This document shows positions 16,500 to 25,307 of a DNA stretch of 64,000 nt, piece after piece (the stretch's first letter is position 1; each line of letters starts with the position of its first letter). The position numbers and the translations under genes are program-made. The DNA comes from Kocuria marina (lineage in GTDB: Bacteria > Actinomycetota > Actinomycetes > Actinomycetales > Micrococcaceae): assembly GCF_000786655.1 (NCBI RefSeq), contig NZ_JROM01000022.1, positions 1 through 64,000 on the forward strand. Reading direction: 5' to 3'. The notes under the pieces are model-generated. The model saw only the letters and a program-made list of their open reading frames with translations, searched no databases and was not told where the DNA came from.

Positions 16500-16753
16500 C
16501 GTCCGTCGAAGGATGCCGAAACTTTCCGACCGAGCGTGACGTAACACACCGAAACCCGGCTACCCCGGGGTACCCTTACCAGCGGGTCCTCCCCCCTCAT
16601 CGGGCCCGTACAGGGGTTGTCGTACACACAGCCCCGAGTCGGTTGGCACATGCCACCACGAGCTGTCCCCCCACAGCGCGCACGTCTGTCACACCCTCGT
16701 GGTGTCATGCCACGGAGGTGCGGGCGCGTGCGCCCAACGACGAAATGGTCCCC
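16500..16753 (+). promoter_or_regulatory. Structured leader of the CAP/LGFP gene
   Basis: A 250-bp non-coding upstream region. Inverted repeat TGGCA...CCACCACGAG (16644-16662) pairs with CTCGTGGTG...TGCCA (16696-16712). GGAGG at 16714-16718 follows immediately, then a small GGGCGCGTGCGCCC hairpin (16723-16736), with ATG codons at 16745 and 16754. It does not fit the c-di-AMP riboswitch often found before actinobacterial cell-wall hydrolases. Confidence 0.4.
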
Positions 16754-17782
16754 ATGTCACATCACCGCATTCCTGCCATCGACGGGTGCTCCCCGACCCG
16801 ACGAGCCCTCACGAGCCTGGCCGCAGCCATCATTGCGGCTCTCATGATCCTGAGCGGGGGCCTGTTCACCGGCACCCCCGCGCAGGCCGCACCCTCCGAC
16901 ATCGTGTCCGTGTCCAGCAGCACGCGGGCGGCGGACGCCCAGAAGCTCCTGAACCTGATCAACCAGCACCGGGCGTCCAAGGGCTTGGCCCCGGTTAAGT
17001 ACTCCAAGTCGCTGTCCGGCATCGCCCAGAGCCAGTCCGACCGACTGGTCAAGCAAGAGGTCATCGACCACAGCAACCTGTTCCTCACGGACCGCCGGGC
17101 CGCCGGGTACAACGCGGCGGGGGAGATCCACGCGTTGTCGTGGCAGAACTCGGTTCCCGACCTCATGAACTGGTGGAAGGGATCCCACGCGCACAACAAG
17201 GTCCTCACGGATCCCCGGATGCAGGTCGTCGGGATCGGACTGACCTACGTGGATGGCCGGTTGTCCGGCACGGGTGAAGGCTGGCGCCTGGTGGGCACCG
17301 TGGATTCCTACGGCTACCCGGCCGGCAGCGGTCCCTCGGACGTCACCCGCACGGTCACTGCGGCCGCGCCGCGCCCGCAGGCCGACACCGTGGCCCCCGT
17401 GGCCGCGAAGCGCGTGGCACCCCCGGCCTACACCGTCAAGGGCGGCATCAAGAGCCGGTACCAGGCACTGGGTGGTGCCGCCAAGTTCGGCTACCCGACC
17501 ATGAACGAACGCGGCGGCCTGGTCAACGGCGGCGTCTACCAGAACTTCAGGGCCGCGGGCGGTGCCCAGTACAAGTTCATGTGGTCCCCGTCCTCCGGCG
17601 CGCACGTGATCAAAGAGACCGGTGCGATCGGCAAGCGCTGGAAGGCCGCCGGCTTCGAGCGCGGGTGGGGCTACCCCGTCACCGAGGAGTACCGCGTGGG
17701 CTCCGAGATGCGCCAGCGCTTCTCCAAGGGCTACACCGTCCACTGGTCCTCGGTCACGGGCAAGACCTGGGTCACCCGCTGA
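16754..17782 (+). CDS. Secreted CAP-domain protein with LGFP repeats
   Basis: About 342 residues; ATG at 16754 or 16745. A signal peptide (RRALTSLAAAIIAALMILS, cleavage after PAQA) leads to a CAP/SCP domain: LLNLINQHRASKGLAPV, IAQSQSDRLV, then AGEIHALSW, WKGSHAHNKVLTDPRMQ and VGIGLTYVDG. After a Pro/Ala linker the last ~110 residues are LGFP-type repeats (YQALGGAAKFGYPTMNE; WKAAGFERGWGYPVTEE), which bind the cell envelope. CAP proteins of this kind are wall-associated and of unclear enzymology. No sortase signal is present. Confidence 0.82.
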   Translation: MSHHRIPAIDGCSPTRRALTSLAAAIIAALMILSGGLFTGTPAQAAPSDIVSVSSSTRAADAQKLLNLINQHRASKGLAPVKYSKSLSGIAQSQSDRLVKQEVIDHSNLFLTDRRAAGYNAAGEIHALSWQNSVPDLMNWWKGSHAHNKVLTDPRMQVVGIGLTYVDGRLSGTGEGWRLVGTVDSYGYPAGSGPSDVTRTVTAAAPRPQADTVAPVAAKRVAPPAYTVKGGIKSRYQALGGAAKFGYPTMNERGGLVNGGVYQNFRAAGGAQYKFMWSPSSGAHVIKETGAIGKRWKAAGFERGWGYPVTEEYRVGSEMRQRFSKGYTVHWSSVTGKTWVTR

Positions 17783-17826
17783 CGCACCGCGAACCGGCAC
17801 GTCCGGATTCGCCGACGGCGCGCGCA

Positions 17827-17856
17827 CGGGGTGCGTTCCGGTCCTGACGGGCCCGG
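17827..17856 (+). terminator. Terminator after the CAP gene
   Basis: CGGGGTGCG (17827-17835) pairs with CGCACCCCG (17848-17856), followed by a CCCCTTTTC tail. Its position also serves the convergent nei gene. Confidence 0.6.
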
Positions 17857-17895
17857 GCGCACCCCGCAGCCGATCCCCTTTTCGTCAGCCCGTCA

Positions 17896-18999
17896 TTAGC
17901 TCTGGCAGCGCGGGCACCACACGATCTTGCGCAGGTGCTGCACCGCGGTGCCCGACGCCGTCGTGGTCCCGTCCGGCGCGGGGGCGGTGAGCAGAGCGTC
18001 GTCGATCTCCCCGCGCCGCAGCACCGCGCCGCACCGGCGACACGGCTGGCCGTCCTTGCCGTAGGCCCAAAACAGTGGGCGACCCTGCGGTGCCTGCCCC
18101 ACGGTCGAGCGCATCGAACGGTCCTTGTTCAGGTGCAGCAGCTTGTGCGCGAGCGTCACGATCTCGCGCAGCTTGCCCTCCGGCAGGGAGCCGACAGTCA
18201 CCCACGGATTGGTGCGCGACATGAAGAGCACCTCCACGCGATACACGTTGCCGATCCCCGCGAGGTTGCGCTGATCCATGAGCGCGGTGCCGATCGCCCG
18301 GTCCGGTTGCGCGCTCAGCCGCTCGAGGGCCTTCTCCAGGTCCCAGTCCGGGCCGAGGATGTCCGGGCCCAGGTACCCCACGAGTTGCTCGTCCTCCAGG
18401 CGGGTGGGCACCAGCCGGACGTCCTTGACGTCGAAACCCACGGCCTCCACGTCCTCGGTGCGCAGGATCGCGCGAATGGTGTGCGAGCCCTGCCCGATCG
18501 ACACGTCCGCGCTGAGCCGCGTCTTCACCTCCGCGCGCGATCGCACGCTGCCGCCCCGCCGGGCCTGCCCCCGCGGTCGGTAGGGACTCGCCCCGGGTCG
18601 GCTCGTGCGCATCCCGTTCCTCCCACGGGACGACGACGTCGCTCGCCCGCCTGTGCTCGATACGTCACCTGCACCGGGTGCCGCCTTCGCTTCCTCACCG
18701 GAGCCGGTTGTGGCGCCCCCGGCCGTTTCCCGGTCGAAGACCCGCCACGTGCCGTCCATCATGAGGTGGGAGTGCAGGGTGAGGGGCTCGGCCCCGGATT
18801 TCAGCTCGCCCGCATCGGGGGCCTCGGAGAGCCGGATGAGGATGTGCTTCCCCCGCGGCACCACGGCCACGACCGTGCGGCCGGAAACGTCCGACGTGGC
18901 GAGTGAGGGCACCCGGAAGTCCGAGCTCACGATCACGGACCCCTCCAGCGCTTCGCGCAGCATCTTGCACTGCCGGTAGACGGAATCACCTTCGGGCAC
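17896..18999 (-). CDS. nei: Fpg/Nei family DNA glycosylase (endonuclease VIII-like)
   Basis: Base-excision repair of oxidised bases. MPEGDSVYRQ gives the N-terminal Pro nucleophile and catalytic Glu. HSHLMMDGTWRVF, the H2TH region (IGTALMDQRNLAGIGNVYRVEVLF) and a C-terminal zinc finger (CRRCG...WCPRC) follow. The length (367) exceeds the usual ~265 because of two insertions. One is ~70 residues of Ser/Gly/Arg-rich sequence after WRVFDRE; the other is ~20 residues inside the zinc finger. Next to lhr it matches the mycobacterial nei2-lhr arrangement. Here a toxin-antitoxin remnant separates the two. Confidence 0.85.
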   Translation of the reverse strand: MPEGDSVYRQCKMLREALEGSVIVSSDFRVPSLATSDVSGRTVVAVVPRGKHILIRLSEAPDAGELKSGAEPLTLHSHLMMDGTWRVFDRETAGGATTGSGEEAKAAPGAGDVSSTGGRATSSSRGRNGMRTSRPGASPYRPRGQARRGGSVRSRAEVKTRLSADVSIGQGSHTIRAILRTEDVEAVGFDVKDVRLVPTRLEDEQLVGYLGPDILGPDWDLEKALERLSAQPDRAIGTALMDQRNLAGIGNVYRVEVLFMSRTNPWVTVGSLPEGKLREIVTLAHKLLHLNKDRSMRSTVGQAPQGRPLFWAYGKDGQPCRRCGAVLRRGEIDDALLTAPAPDGTTTASGTAVQHLRKIVWCPRCQS

Positions 19000-19073
19000 C
19001 TGGGCCTCCTAGGTAGGGTGGGGTGTTCAGTGTCGAACGGGAGTGGGCTCGGCGGCAGTTCGCAGCTGTGGCG

Positions 19074-19223
19074 TCAATGCCACCGTCGCAGCATTGCGGC
19101 GATATCAGGGAGATCGGCTCGGCCACTCGCCGTGGCCTCCAGCAACCCCACATCGCGTAATGGACCGACTCCGAGATCGTTGATCACCACGAGTAGGTCC
19201 TCGGTCGTGAGGTACCGCGTCAC
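19074..19223 (-). pseudogene. Truncated Doc/Fic toxin
   Basis: GTG at 19223 overlaps the antitoxin stop by 4 nt. The 49 codons begin TRYLTTEDLLVVINDLGVGP then LRDVGLLEATASG, the typical start of actinobacterial Doc proteins. It ends at 19074, before the HxFxxGNKR Fic motif that a ~125-residue Doc would carry. The toxin is therefore catalytically dead unless a partner supplies the rest. Confidence 0.65.
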
Positions 19224-19423
19224 CGCCCGAGCCGGTCCAACACATCGGCATAGCGTGCACGTGCACGCGCCGACGCTTCGGTCACCTGCCGCTCGTGACC
19301 TCTCCGGGCCGCAACTTCGTGGATGGCTCGGATCGTGGCTTCCTGACGGCTGATGCCGTCCGCTTCGGCCAGGGCGGCGAGAGCGCGTTCGTCGTCCTCG
19401 GTCAGCCGCAAAGTCATCGCCAT
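19220..19423 (-). CDS. Ribbon-helix-helix antitoxin of a Doc-type module
   Basis: About 67 residues (ATG at 19423, or 19417 six bases later). MTLRLTEDDERALAAL is a ribbon-helix-helix DNA-binding start. ISRQEATIRAIHEVAARRGH and ARARARYADVLDRLG form the helices and toxin-binding tail seen in antitoxins paired with Doc in actinobacteria. It appears intact while its toxin is truncated, so it may persist as an orphan repressor. Two GGTATCA repeats lie just upstream. Confidence 0.7.
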   Translation of the reverse strand: MAMTLRLTEDDERALAALAEADGISRQEATIRAIHEVAARRGHERQVTEASARARARYADVLDRLGR

Positions 19424-19432
19424 GCCCCTCAA

Positions 19433-19450
19433 GGTATCAAAGTGGTATCA
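19433..19450. promoter_or_regulatory. Tandem operator for the antitoxin
   Basis: GGTATCA at 19433-19439 and again at 19444-19450, 11 bp apart (one helical turn), directly upstream of the antitoxin start and overlapping the lhr stop. Tandem half-sites at helical spacing are typical of ribbon-helix-helix repressors that autoregulate TA operons. Confidence 0.5.
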
Positions 19451-22400
19451 GCCGGACCTGCCCCCGCCCACGGGAGCCCGCATCCGCACGCTGCGCGGGG
19501 TCTGGTAGAAGCCTCCGGCCAGCAGCCCGTCCCGCACGGCGGTCACGAGGTCCTCGGAGGAGAGCACCGAGTCGCCGTTGACCTTTTCCACCACGAGCGA
19601 GTCCATGGCCCTGCGCTGCACGAGCCCGGCCACGGCCTCCGCCGCGAGGCGCAGCAGGGCCGGGTCCGCCTCGAACGCGAGCGCGGTCTTCCCGCCGCGT
19701 TCCAGGTAGAGGATCAGCGCCCCGTCCACGAGCACCACCACGGCACCGGCCTTGCGTCCCGGGCGGTGCTTGGTGCTGGATTCGAGAGCCACCGCTTCGG
19801 GCCAGTCCAGCGCGGCACCGTAGGGGTTGGCGGGGTCCGTGGCCGCGAGGGCGAGGACGCGGGGTTCGGCCTTGCGAGCGGCGTCGTCGTCCGTGAAGCT
19901 GCGCAGCACGTCAACCGTTGCCGGTTGCGTGAACTGGGCGGCGCCGAGACCCTCGATGAAGTACCCGCGCCGCGCGCGGCCCGCGTCCTCGAGGGCACGC
20001 AGGACCTTGTAGACGGTGGAGAACCCACCGGGGACGTCCTCCACGGCCACGGGGCCGCGCGTGAGGATGCCGTAGCGATCGAGCAGCAGCTCGGCCTGGG
20101 CCTGCGCGCGCACGGTGGGGTTGAGTGGCTCGGGGCGCAGCACGGACCAGCGCCCGGCCGTGACACGGTCCTCACCGCCCCCCGCGGCGCGAACGACGCG
20201 AGCGCCGTCGCCGGACGCGGACGCCGCCGGATCCACACCGCCGGGGCCGCGGGATGCGGCCCGCAACCGCGCGGCGCCGCGCCGCCCGGCCGTACGGGAA
20301 CGGCCCGGGCGCTTGGGCGTCTTGTGCGCGGAGTGCCCGCCCGAGACGAGTGCGCGCACCGGGGCGTAGGTGTCATTGGTGATGAGCCCCGCCCACAGCA
20401 GGTTCCACAGCGCAGTGCGCAGCTGGGCCATGTCCACGGACACGCCCGCCTCGGCGAGCGGTTGGACGAGCTGCCACGCGAAGTACGCCCCACCGGCCCG
20501 CAGCACGGCGAGCAGTTCACGTTCCAGCGTGGAGTCCAGGGCCTCGGCGGCGGCCTCGAGCTGCGGGACGGGCGGCAGGGACAGTTCCGCGGACTCGGCC
20601 AGGTGGAACGCGACCCACCCGTCCTCACCGCCCAGGGACCCCGCACCCGAGAAGAGCACCTCGCCCGCGGCCATGAGCTCGTCCAGCATCGCGGGCCGGT
20701 AGTCCACCACGCGCTGCGCGAGCACGAGCGGTTCCCAGGCGGAGGCCGGGACGGGCACCCCAGCCAACTGGTCGATCACGGTGAGCACCCCGTCCAACCC
20801 GCGCAACTGATGCCCCGGCACGGCGTGCTGCCACGCGGGCAGGAACGTGGCGTAGACCTGCGGGTCCACGGGTTCCACGTCCGCGCGCAGGGCGGCCAGG
20901 GAACGGCGGCGCAGGGTGCGCAGCACCTCCACGTCGCACCATTCCGACTCCGACGCCGCGGGGTCCCCGCTCGGGCGGAACGCCCCCTCGCTCACGCGCC
21001 GCTGCTTAGCGAGCGAGCGCAGCGCGGTCTCGACCACGGCGGGCCCCAGGCTCAGGGCCCGCGCGGCCTCCGCCACGCTGAACGGACCGTGGGTGCGCGC
21101 GTACCGGGACACGAGGTCTCCCACGGGGTCCGCGACGGGTTCCAGGAACGCGAGGGGCACACCCATGGGCAGGGGTTGGCCCAGGGCGTCCCGCATCCGC
21201 GCGGCGTCCTCCACCGCGCAGTAGACCTCGCGCCCGCCCACGCGCAGGACGATCGCCCGGTTCGTGGACACCAGGGTGTCCAGCAGCTCGCGGGCGGCGT
21301 CCGCGCTGATGGGTTGGTACTCGGGGGCCACGTCCTCGGTCGCATCGGCGTCCTCGGTGTCGTCGGTCTCCGTGGCGTCGGTCTCCGGGGCGTCGGGGGC
21401 CTCCGGCGCGCTCTGCGCGGGGGACGACGCCGCTGCGGTACCTTCCGCGCGCAAGCGCAGTGCGGCGTCGTCGGCCGTCATGGGACCGAGCAGGCGCAAG
21501 AGGTCCGCCGCGCCCTCCACACCGCGCAACCGGCGGTCCGGCGCGAGGCGCTGCAGCTGCAGGACCGTGGTCTCGATGACCTCGGGATCCAGCAGCTCGC
21601 GTAACTCGGCGCGACCGAGCAGCTCGTTGAGCAGGGAGGGGTCCAGGGACAGGGCCGCGGCCTTGCGCTCGGCCAGGGGCGAATCGCCCTCGTACAGGAA
21701 CTGGGCCACGTACCCGAACAGCAGGGTGCGCGCGAAGGGGGAGGGGGTGTCCGTGGTGGTCTCGACCATGCGCAGTTTGCGCCCGGCCAGATCGCGCTGC
21801 AATTGCAGCAGCGCGGGGACGTCGTACACGTCCTGCAGGCATTCGCGCACGGTCTCGAGGATCACCGGGAACTGCGGGTACTTACGGGCCACGTCCAGCA
21901 ACTGGGCGGAGCGCTGACGCTGTTGCCACAGGGGCGTGCGCTTACCGGGATCCGCGCGCGGCAGCAGCAGAGCACGCGCGGCGTTCTCCCGGAACCGGGA
22001 CGCGAACAGCGCGGAACCACCCACCTCCTCGGTCACGGTGCGTTCGAGCTCGTCCGGGTCGAAGAGGAACAGCTCTGCACCGGGCGGTTCCTCGTCCGTG
22101 GCCGGAACTCGCAGCACGATGCCGTCGTCCGCGGCCTGCGCACTGGCATCCAGACCCCAGCGCTCGTCCAATCGAGCTCGGACCGCGAGTGCCCACGGGC
22201 CGTGCACGGGGGTGCCGAACGGGCTGTGCAACACCACGCGCCAGTCCCCGAGCTCGTCCCGGAACCGCTCGACCACGAGCGTGCGATCGTCCGGGACGTG
22301 CTCCGTGGCCTCCCGCTGTTCCGAGAGGTAGGCCATGAGGTTGTCCCGGGCCCACTCGTCCAGCCCGGAGGCGGCCAGGCGTTCGCGGGCCTCGGTGTCC

Positions 22401-24463
22401 TGCGCGCCCGCGAGCTCGCGGGTGAACCGGCCCGTGGCACGACCCAGTTCCACGGGCCGGCCCAGACCGTCCCCGTGCCAGAACGGGAGCTTGCCGGGCA
22501 CGCCCGGGGCCGGGGCCACGACCACCCGGTTGTGCGTGATCTCCTCGATGCGCCAACTCGAGGCACCCAGGGCGATGATGTCCCCCACGCGGGACTCGTA
22601 GACCATCTCCTCGTCCAGCTCACCCACGCGCTTGGGGGACTTGCTGTCCTGCTCACCCACGAGGAACACGGGGAACAGACCGCGGTCCGGGATGGTGCCA
22701 CCGCTCGTGACTGCGAGCCGCAGGGCACCGGGGCGGGCCTGCAGAGTCCCGGTCTCGCGGTCCCACACCAGCCGGGGCCGCAACTGGGCGAACTCGTCGG
22801 AGGGGTACCGCCCGGCGAGCAGGTCCAGCACGGCGTCGTACGCGGAGCGCGGCAGCGAACGGAACGGGGCGCTGCGGCGCAGGGTGTCGTACCAGCTCTC
22901 CACGTCCACGTCCTCCGCGGCAACCGCCGAGACCGTCTGCTGGGCCAGGATGTCCAGGGGGTTGGTGGGCACGGACAGCGGTTCCAGGTGCCCCGCGAGC
23001 ATCTGCTCAGCGATCACCGCCGCGTCCCGCACGTCCCCGCGGTGTTTGGGGTAGATCCGCCCGATCGAGACCTCGCCCACCTGGTGGCCCGCGCGGCCCA
23101 CGCGCTGCAAACCGGACGCCGCCGAAGGCGGGGACTCGATCTGGATCACCAGGTCCACGTGGCCCATGTCGATCCCGAGCTCCAGGGAGGAGGTGGCCAC
23201 CACGCACCGCAACCGCCCGGTCTTCAGGTCCTCCTCGATCAGGCCGCGCTGGTCCTTGGACACCGAGCCGTGGTGGGCGCGCGCGAGCACCGGGGACGCG
23301 CCCTCGTGGCGGTTGTGCTGGCGGGGGATGTCCGTGGGGGCGGAGTCGCGGGCCCGAGAAGTGCTGACCGCGCCCTCGCTGCACGCGGCGTCGTCGGCCT
23401 GCGCGGCGGCGCCGTCCAGGAGGTCGGAGAGCGCATCACCCAGCGCCACGGGATCGCCATCGTCCAAATCCGCGGGTCTCTCTTCCGCGGCGTTGGCGAG
23501 CCGGAACTCGTGGATCTCATTGAGTCGCGCAGTGAGTTTCTCCGAGAGGCCACGCGAGTTCGCGAACACGATTGTGGAACGGTGCGCCTCCACGAGATCC
23601 ACGATCCGTTCCTCCACATGGGGCCAGATGGATGCCGTGGCTTGGTGATCGGACGCCTCCAGGTTGCCGTCCAGGTCCCCGGACGACGGCGACGCCGCCG
23701 CCCCGCCCAACACGGTCATGTCCGGGATGGGCACGGACACCGTGAGGTCCCAGTCCTTCTCGGACGGCGGGCGCACCACGTCCACGGGCTGGGAGCCGCC
23801 CAGGAACCCGGCCACGGTGTCCACGGGTTCCACGGTCGCGGAGAGCCCAATCCGTTGCGCGGGACGTTCCAGGAGGTCGTCGAGGCGTTCGAGGCTCACC
23901 GCCAGGTGCGCCCCGCGTTTGGTCCCGGCCACCGCGTGCACCTCGTCGATGATCACGGTGTTCACGTGGCGCAGGGTCTCCCGCGCCTTGGACGTGAGCA
24001 TGAGGTACAGCGATTCCGGGGTCGTGATGAGCACGTCCGGGGGATGCGCCAACAGGGCGCGGCGGATCGCCTGCGGGGTGTCACCTGAGCGCACACCCAC
24101 CGAGATCTCCGGGGGCTCCCCGCCGGCGGCCTTGGCGGCCTGGGTGATCCCGATCAGCGGTGCGCGCAGGTTGCGTTCCACGTCCACGCCCAGGGCCTTG
24201 AGCGGGGAGATGTAGAGCACCGAGGTGCGGTCCTCCGCGTCGTCGGACCCGTCCGCCTTCTTGTCGGTCAGCAAGCGGTCGATCGACCACAGGAACGCCG
24301 CGAGCGTCTTACCGGAACCGGTGGGGGCCACCACGAGAGCATGGCGGCCCGCCGAGATGGCCTCCCACGCGCCGCGCTGGGCCGCCGTGGGCCCGCTGAA
24401 CGCGGCGTCGAACCACTGCGCGGTCGCGGGGGAGAAGAGGTTCAGGACGGGGTCAGGACCCAA
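19448..24463 (-). CDS. lhr: ATP-dependent helicase Lhr
   Basis: A 1671-residue superfamily-2 3'-5' DNA/RNA-DNA helicase linked to DNA repair. The Walker A motif APTGSGKT is at residues 46-53, DEVH at 173-176, LSATVEPVDTV is motif III, and ATSSLELGIDMGHVDLV plus QRVGRAGHQ are motifs V and VI. Winged-helix and beta-barrel domains and the long Lhr C-terminal extension follow. Linkers are Asp/Glu/Ala-rich or Arg-rich, and four copies of the recurrent 11-mer sit in them (19878, 21423, 21462, 23385). The start codon would be TTG at 24463, 11 nt inside the preceding lipoprotein gene, so translational coupling is likely. Confidence 0.93.
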   Translation of the reverse strand: MGPDPVLNLFSPATAQWFDAAFSGPTAAQRGAWEAISAGRHALVVAPTGSGKTLAAFLWSIDRLLTDKKADGSDDAEDRTSVLYISPLKALGVDVERNLRAPLIGITQAAKAAGGEPPEISVGVRSGDTPQAIRRALLAHPPDVLITTPESLYLMLTSKARETLRHVNTVIIDEVHAVAGTKRGAHLAVSLERLDDLLERPAQRIGLSATVEPVDTVAGFLGGSQPVDVVRPPSEKDWDLTVSVPIPDMTVLGGAAASPSSGDLDGNLEASDHQATASIWPHVEERIVDLVEAHRSTIVFANSRGLSEKLTARLNEIHEFRLANAAEERPADLDDGDPVALGDALSDLLDGAAAQADDAACSEGAVSTSRARDSAPTDIPRQHNRHEGASPVLARAHHGSVSKDQRGLIEEDLKTGRLRCVVATSSLELGIDMGHVDLVIQIESPPSAASGLQRVGRAGHQVGEVSIGRIYPKHRGDVRDAAVIAEQMLAGHLEPLSVPTNPLDILAQQTVSAVAAEDVDVESWYDTLRRSAPFRSLPRSAYDAVLDLLAGRYPSDEFAQLRPRLVWDRETGTLQARPGALRLAVTSGGTIPDRGLFPVFLVGEQDSKSPKRVGELDEEMVYESRVGDIIALGASSWRIEEITHNRVVVAPAPGVPGKLPFWHGDGLGRPVELGRATGRFTRELAGAQDTEARERLAASGLDEWARDNLMAYLSEQREATEHVPDDRTLVVERFRDELGDWRVVLHSPFGTPVHGPWALAVRARLDERWGLDASAQAADDGIVLRVPATDEEPPGAELFLFDPDELERTVTEEVGGSALFASRFRENAARALLLPRADPGKRTPLWQQRQRSAQLLDVARKYPQFPVILETVRECLQDVYDVPALLQLQRDLAGRKLRMVETTTDTPSPFARTLLFGYVAQFLYEGDSPLAERKAAALSLDPSLLNELLGRAELRELLDPEVIETTVLQLQRLAPDRRLRGVEGAADLLRLLGPMTADDAALRLRAEGTAAASSPAQSAPEAPDAPETDATETDDTEDADATEDVAPEYQPISADAARELLDTLVSTNRAIVLRVGGREVYCAVEDAARMRDALGQPLPMGVPLAFLEPVADPVGDLVSRYARTHGPFSVAEAARALSLGPAVVETALRSLAKQRRVSEGAFRPSGDPAASESEWCDVEVLRTLRRRSLAALRADVEPVDPQVYATFLPAWQHAVPGHQLRGLDGVLTVIDQLAGVPVPASAWEPLVLAQRVVDYRPAMLDELMAAGEVLFSGAGSLGGEDGWVAFHLAESAELSLPPVPQLEAAAEALDSTLERELLAVLRAGGAYFAWQLVQPLAEAGVSVDMAQLRTALWNLLWAGLITNDTYAPVRALVSGGHSAHKTPKRPGRSRTAGRRGAARLRAASRGPGGVDPAASASGDGARVVRAAGGGEDRVTAGRWSVLRPEPLNPTVRAQAQAELLLDRYGILTRGPVAVEDVPGGFSTVYKVLRALEDAGRARRGYFIEGLGAAQFTQPATVDVLRSFTDDDAARKAEPRVLALAATDPANPYGAALDWPEAVALESSTKHRPGRKAGAVVVLVDGALILYLERGGKTALAFEADPALLRLAAEAVAGLVQRRAMDSLVVEKVNGDSVLSSEDLVTAVRDGLLAGGFYQTPRSVRMRAPVGGGRSG

Positions 24464-25295
24464 AACCCTTGACCTGCAACTGGGAGACCTTGGGGTTGCC
24501 GCACGCTTGACCCGAGTAGGGCACCACGAGCGACTCGTAGCTGTCCGGCGGGTACACGCGCACGCCAGCGGCCTGGTGCGGGTTGCACACCTGACCGATC
24601 ACACCGGGCTGGGTGATCCGCACCCCGGCGCTCGCGGACGCGCCGGGCTGTAGGGTCACGGTGCCCGCACCCGAGGCGTCCTGGGAGGCCGGCGCACCCA
24701 CGGGAGCACCGTTCGCGTCCACGAAGGACACACCGGGGTAGCCGCTCAGGGTGCACGGCGCGGAGCCGTTGTTGGTGAGCGTGAGGGACGCGATGACCGA
24801 ACCCGCCGCGCCCTGCTGCGGCGTGAGCGATCCGGAGAGCTGCCGGGCACTGCACGTGCCGCCGGCGCGCTGGGCATCCGCCTTCGCCTGGTCGAACGGG
24901 CTCGCAGTGGGCATGCCCAGCTCGGGAGCGGACGCGAGGCGATCGGGCTCGGCGGACGGCTGCGCCGACTCCGCGGCCTGAGCGGTCTCCCGGTCCTGCG
25001 TGGTGGTCGAGGCATCGGTGGCTTCCGGAGCCGCGGCCTCGGTGGCCTCGGCGCTCGCGGACGCGCTCGCCGAGGGGCTCGCCGTCGGGCTCGGGGACGC
25101 GGACGTGGCACTCGGGGACGCCGCGGCGCTCGCCGAGACGGACGCGCCGGCGGGCGCGGTGTTCTGCTCCTGGGACGAGGCATCGTCCGAGGAACCGCAG
25201 GCCGAAAGGGCCAGCAGAGCGGTCAGCGCGGTGGCCGCGAGCAACGGACGGGTGGCGGTGTGGGTGCCCCGGGGGACGGGCAAGTGACTCCTCAT
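24453..25295 (-). CDS. DUF4232 lipoprotein
   Basis: A 280-residue predicted lipoprotein. The signal segment ends in a lipobox, LLALSACGSS. A low-complexity Ser/Ala/Pro/Thr linker of ~100 residues follows. From about residue 145 comes a DUF4232 domain: CSARQLSGSL, SLTLTNNGSAPCTLSGYPGV, LQPGASASAGVRI, and paired Cys near the end. DUF4232 is a beta-sandwich of unknown function common in actinobacterial envelope proteins. Its last codons overlap the start of lhr. Confidence 0.78.
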   Translation of the reverse strand: MRSHLPVPRGTHTATRPLLAATALTALLALSACGSSDDASSQEQNTAPAGASVSASAAASPSATSASPSPTASPSASASASAEATEAAAPEATDASTTTQDRETAQAAESAQPSAEPDRLASAPELGMPTASPFDQAKADAQRAGGTCSARQLSGSLTPQQGAAGSVIASLTLTNNGSAPCTLSGYPGVSFVDANGAPVGAPASQDASGAGTVTLQPGASASAGVRITQPGVIGQVCNPHQAAGVRVYPPDSYESLVVPYSGQACGNPKVSQLQVKGFGS

Positions 25296-25307
25296 GGCAA
25301 CAGTGTG

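Noticed and set aside
16500-16745. c-di-AMP (ydaO) riboswitch before the CAP gene
   Set aside because: The expected conserved blocks are missing; only generic hairpins are present.
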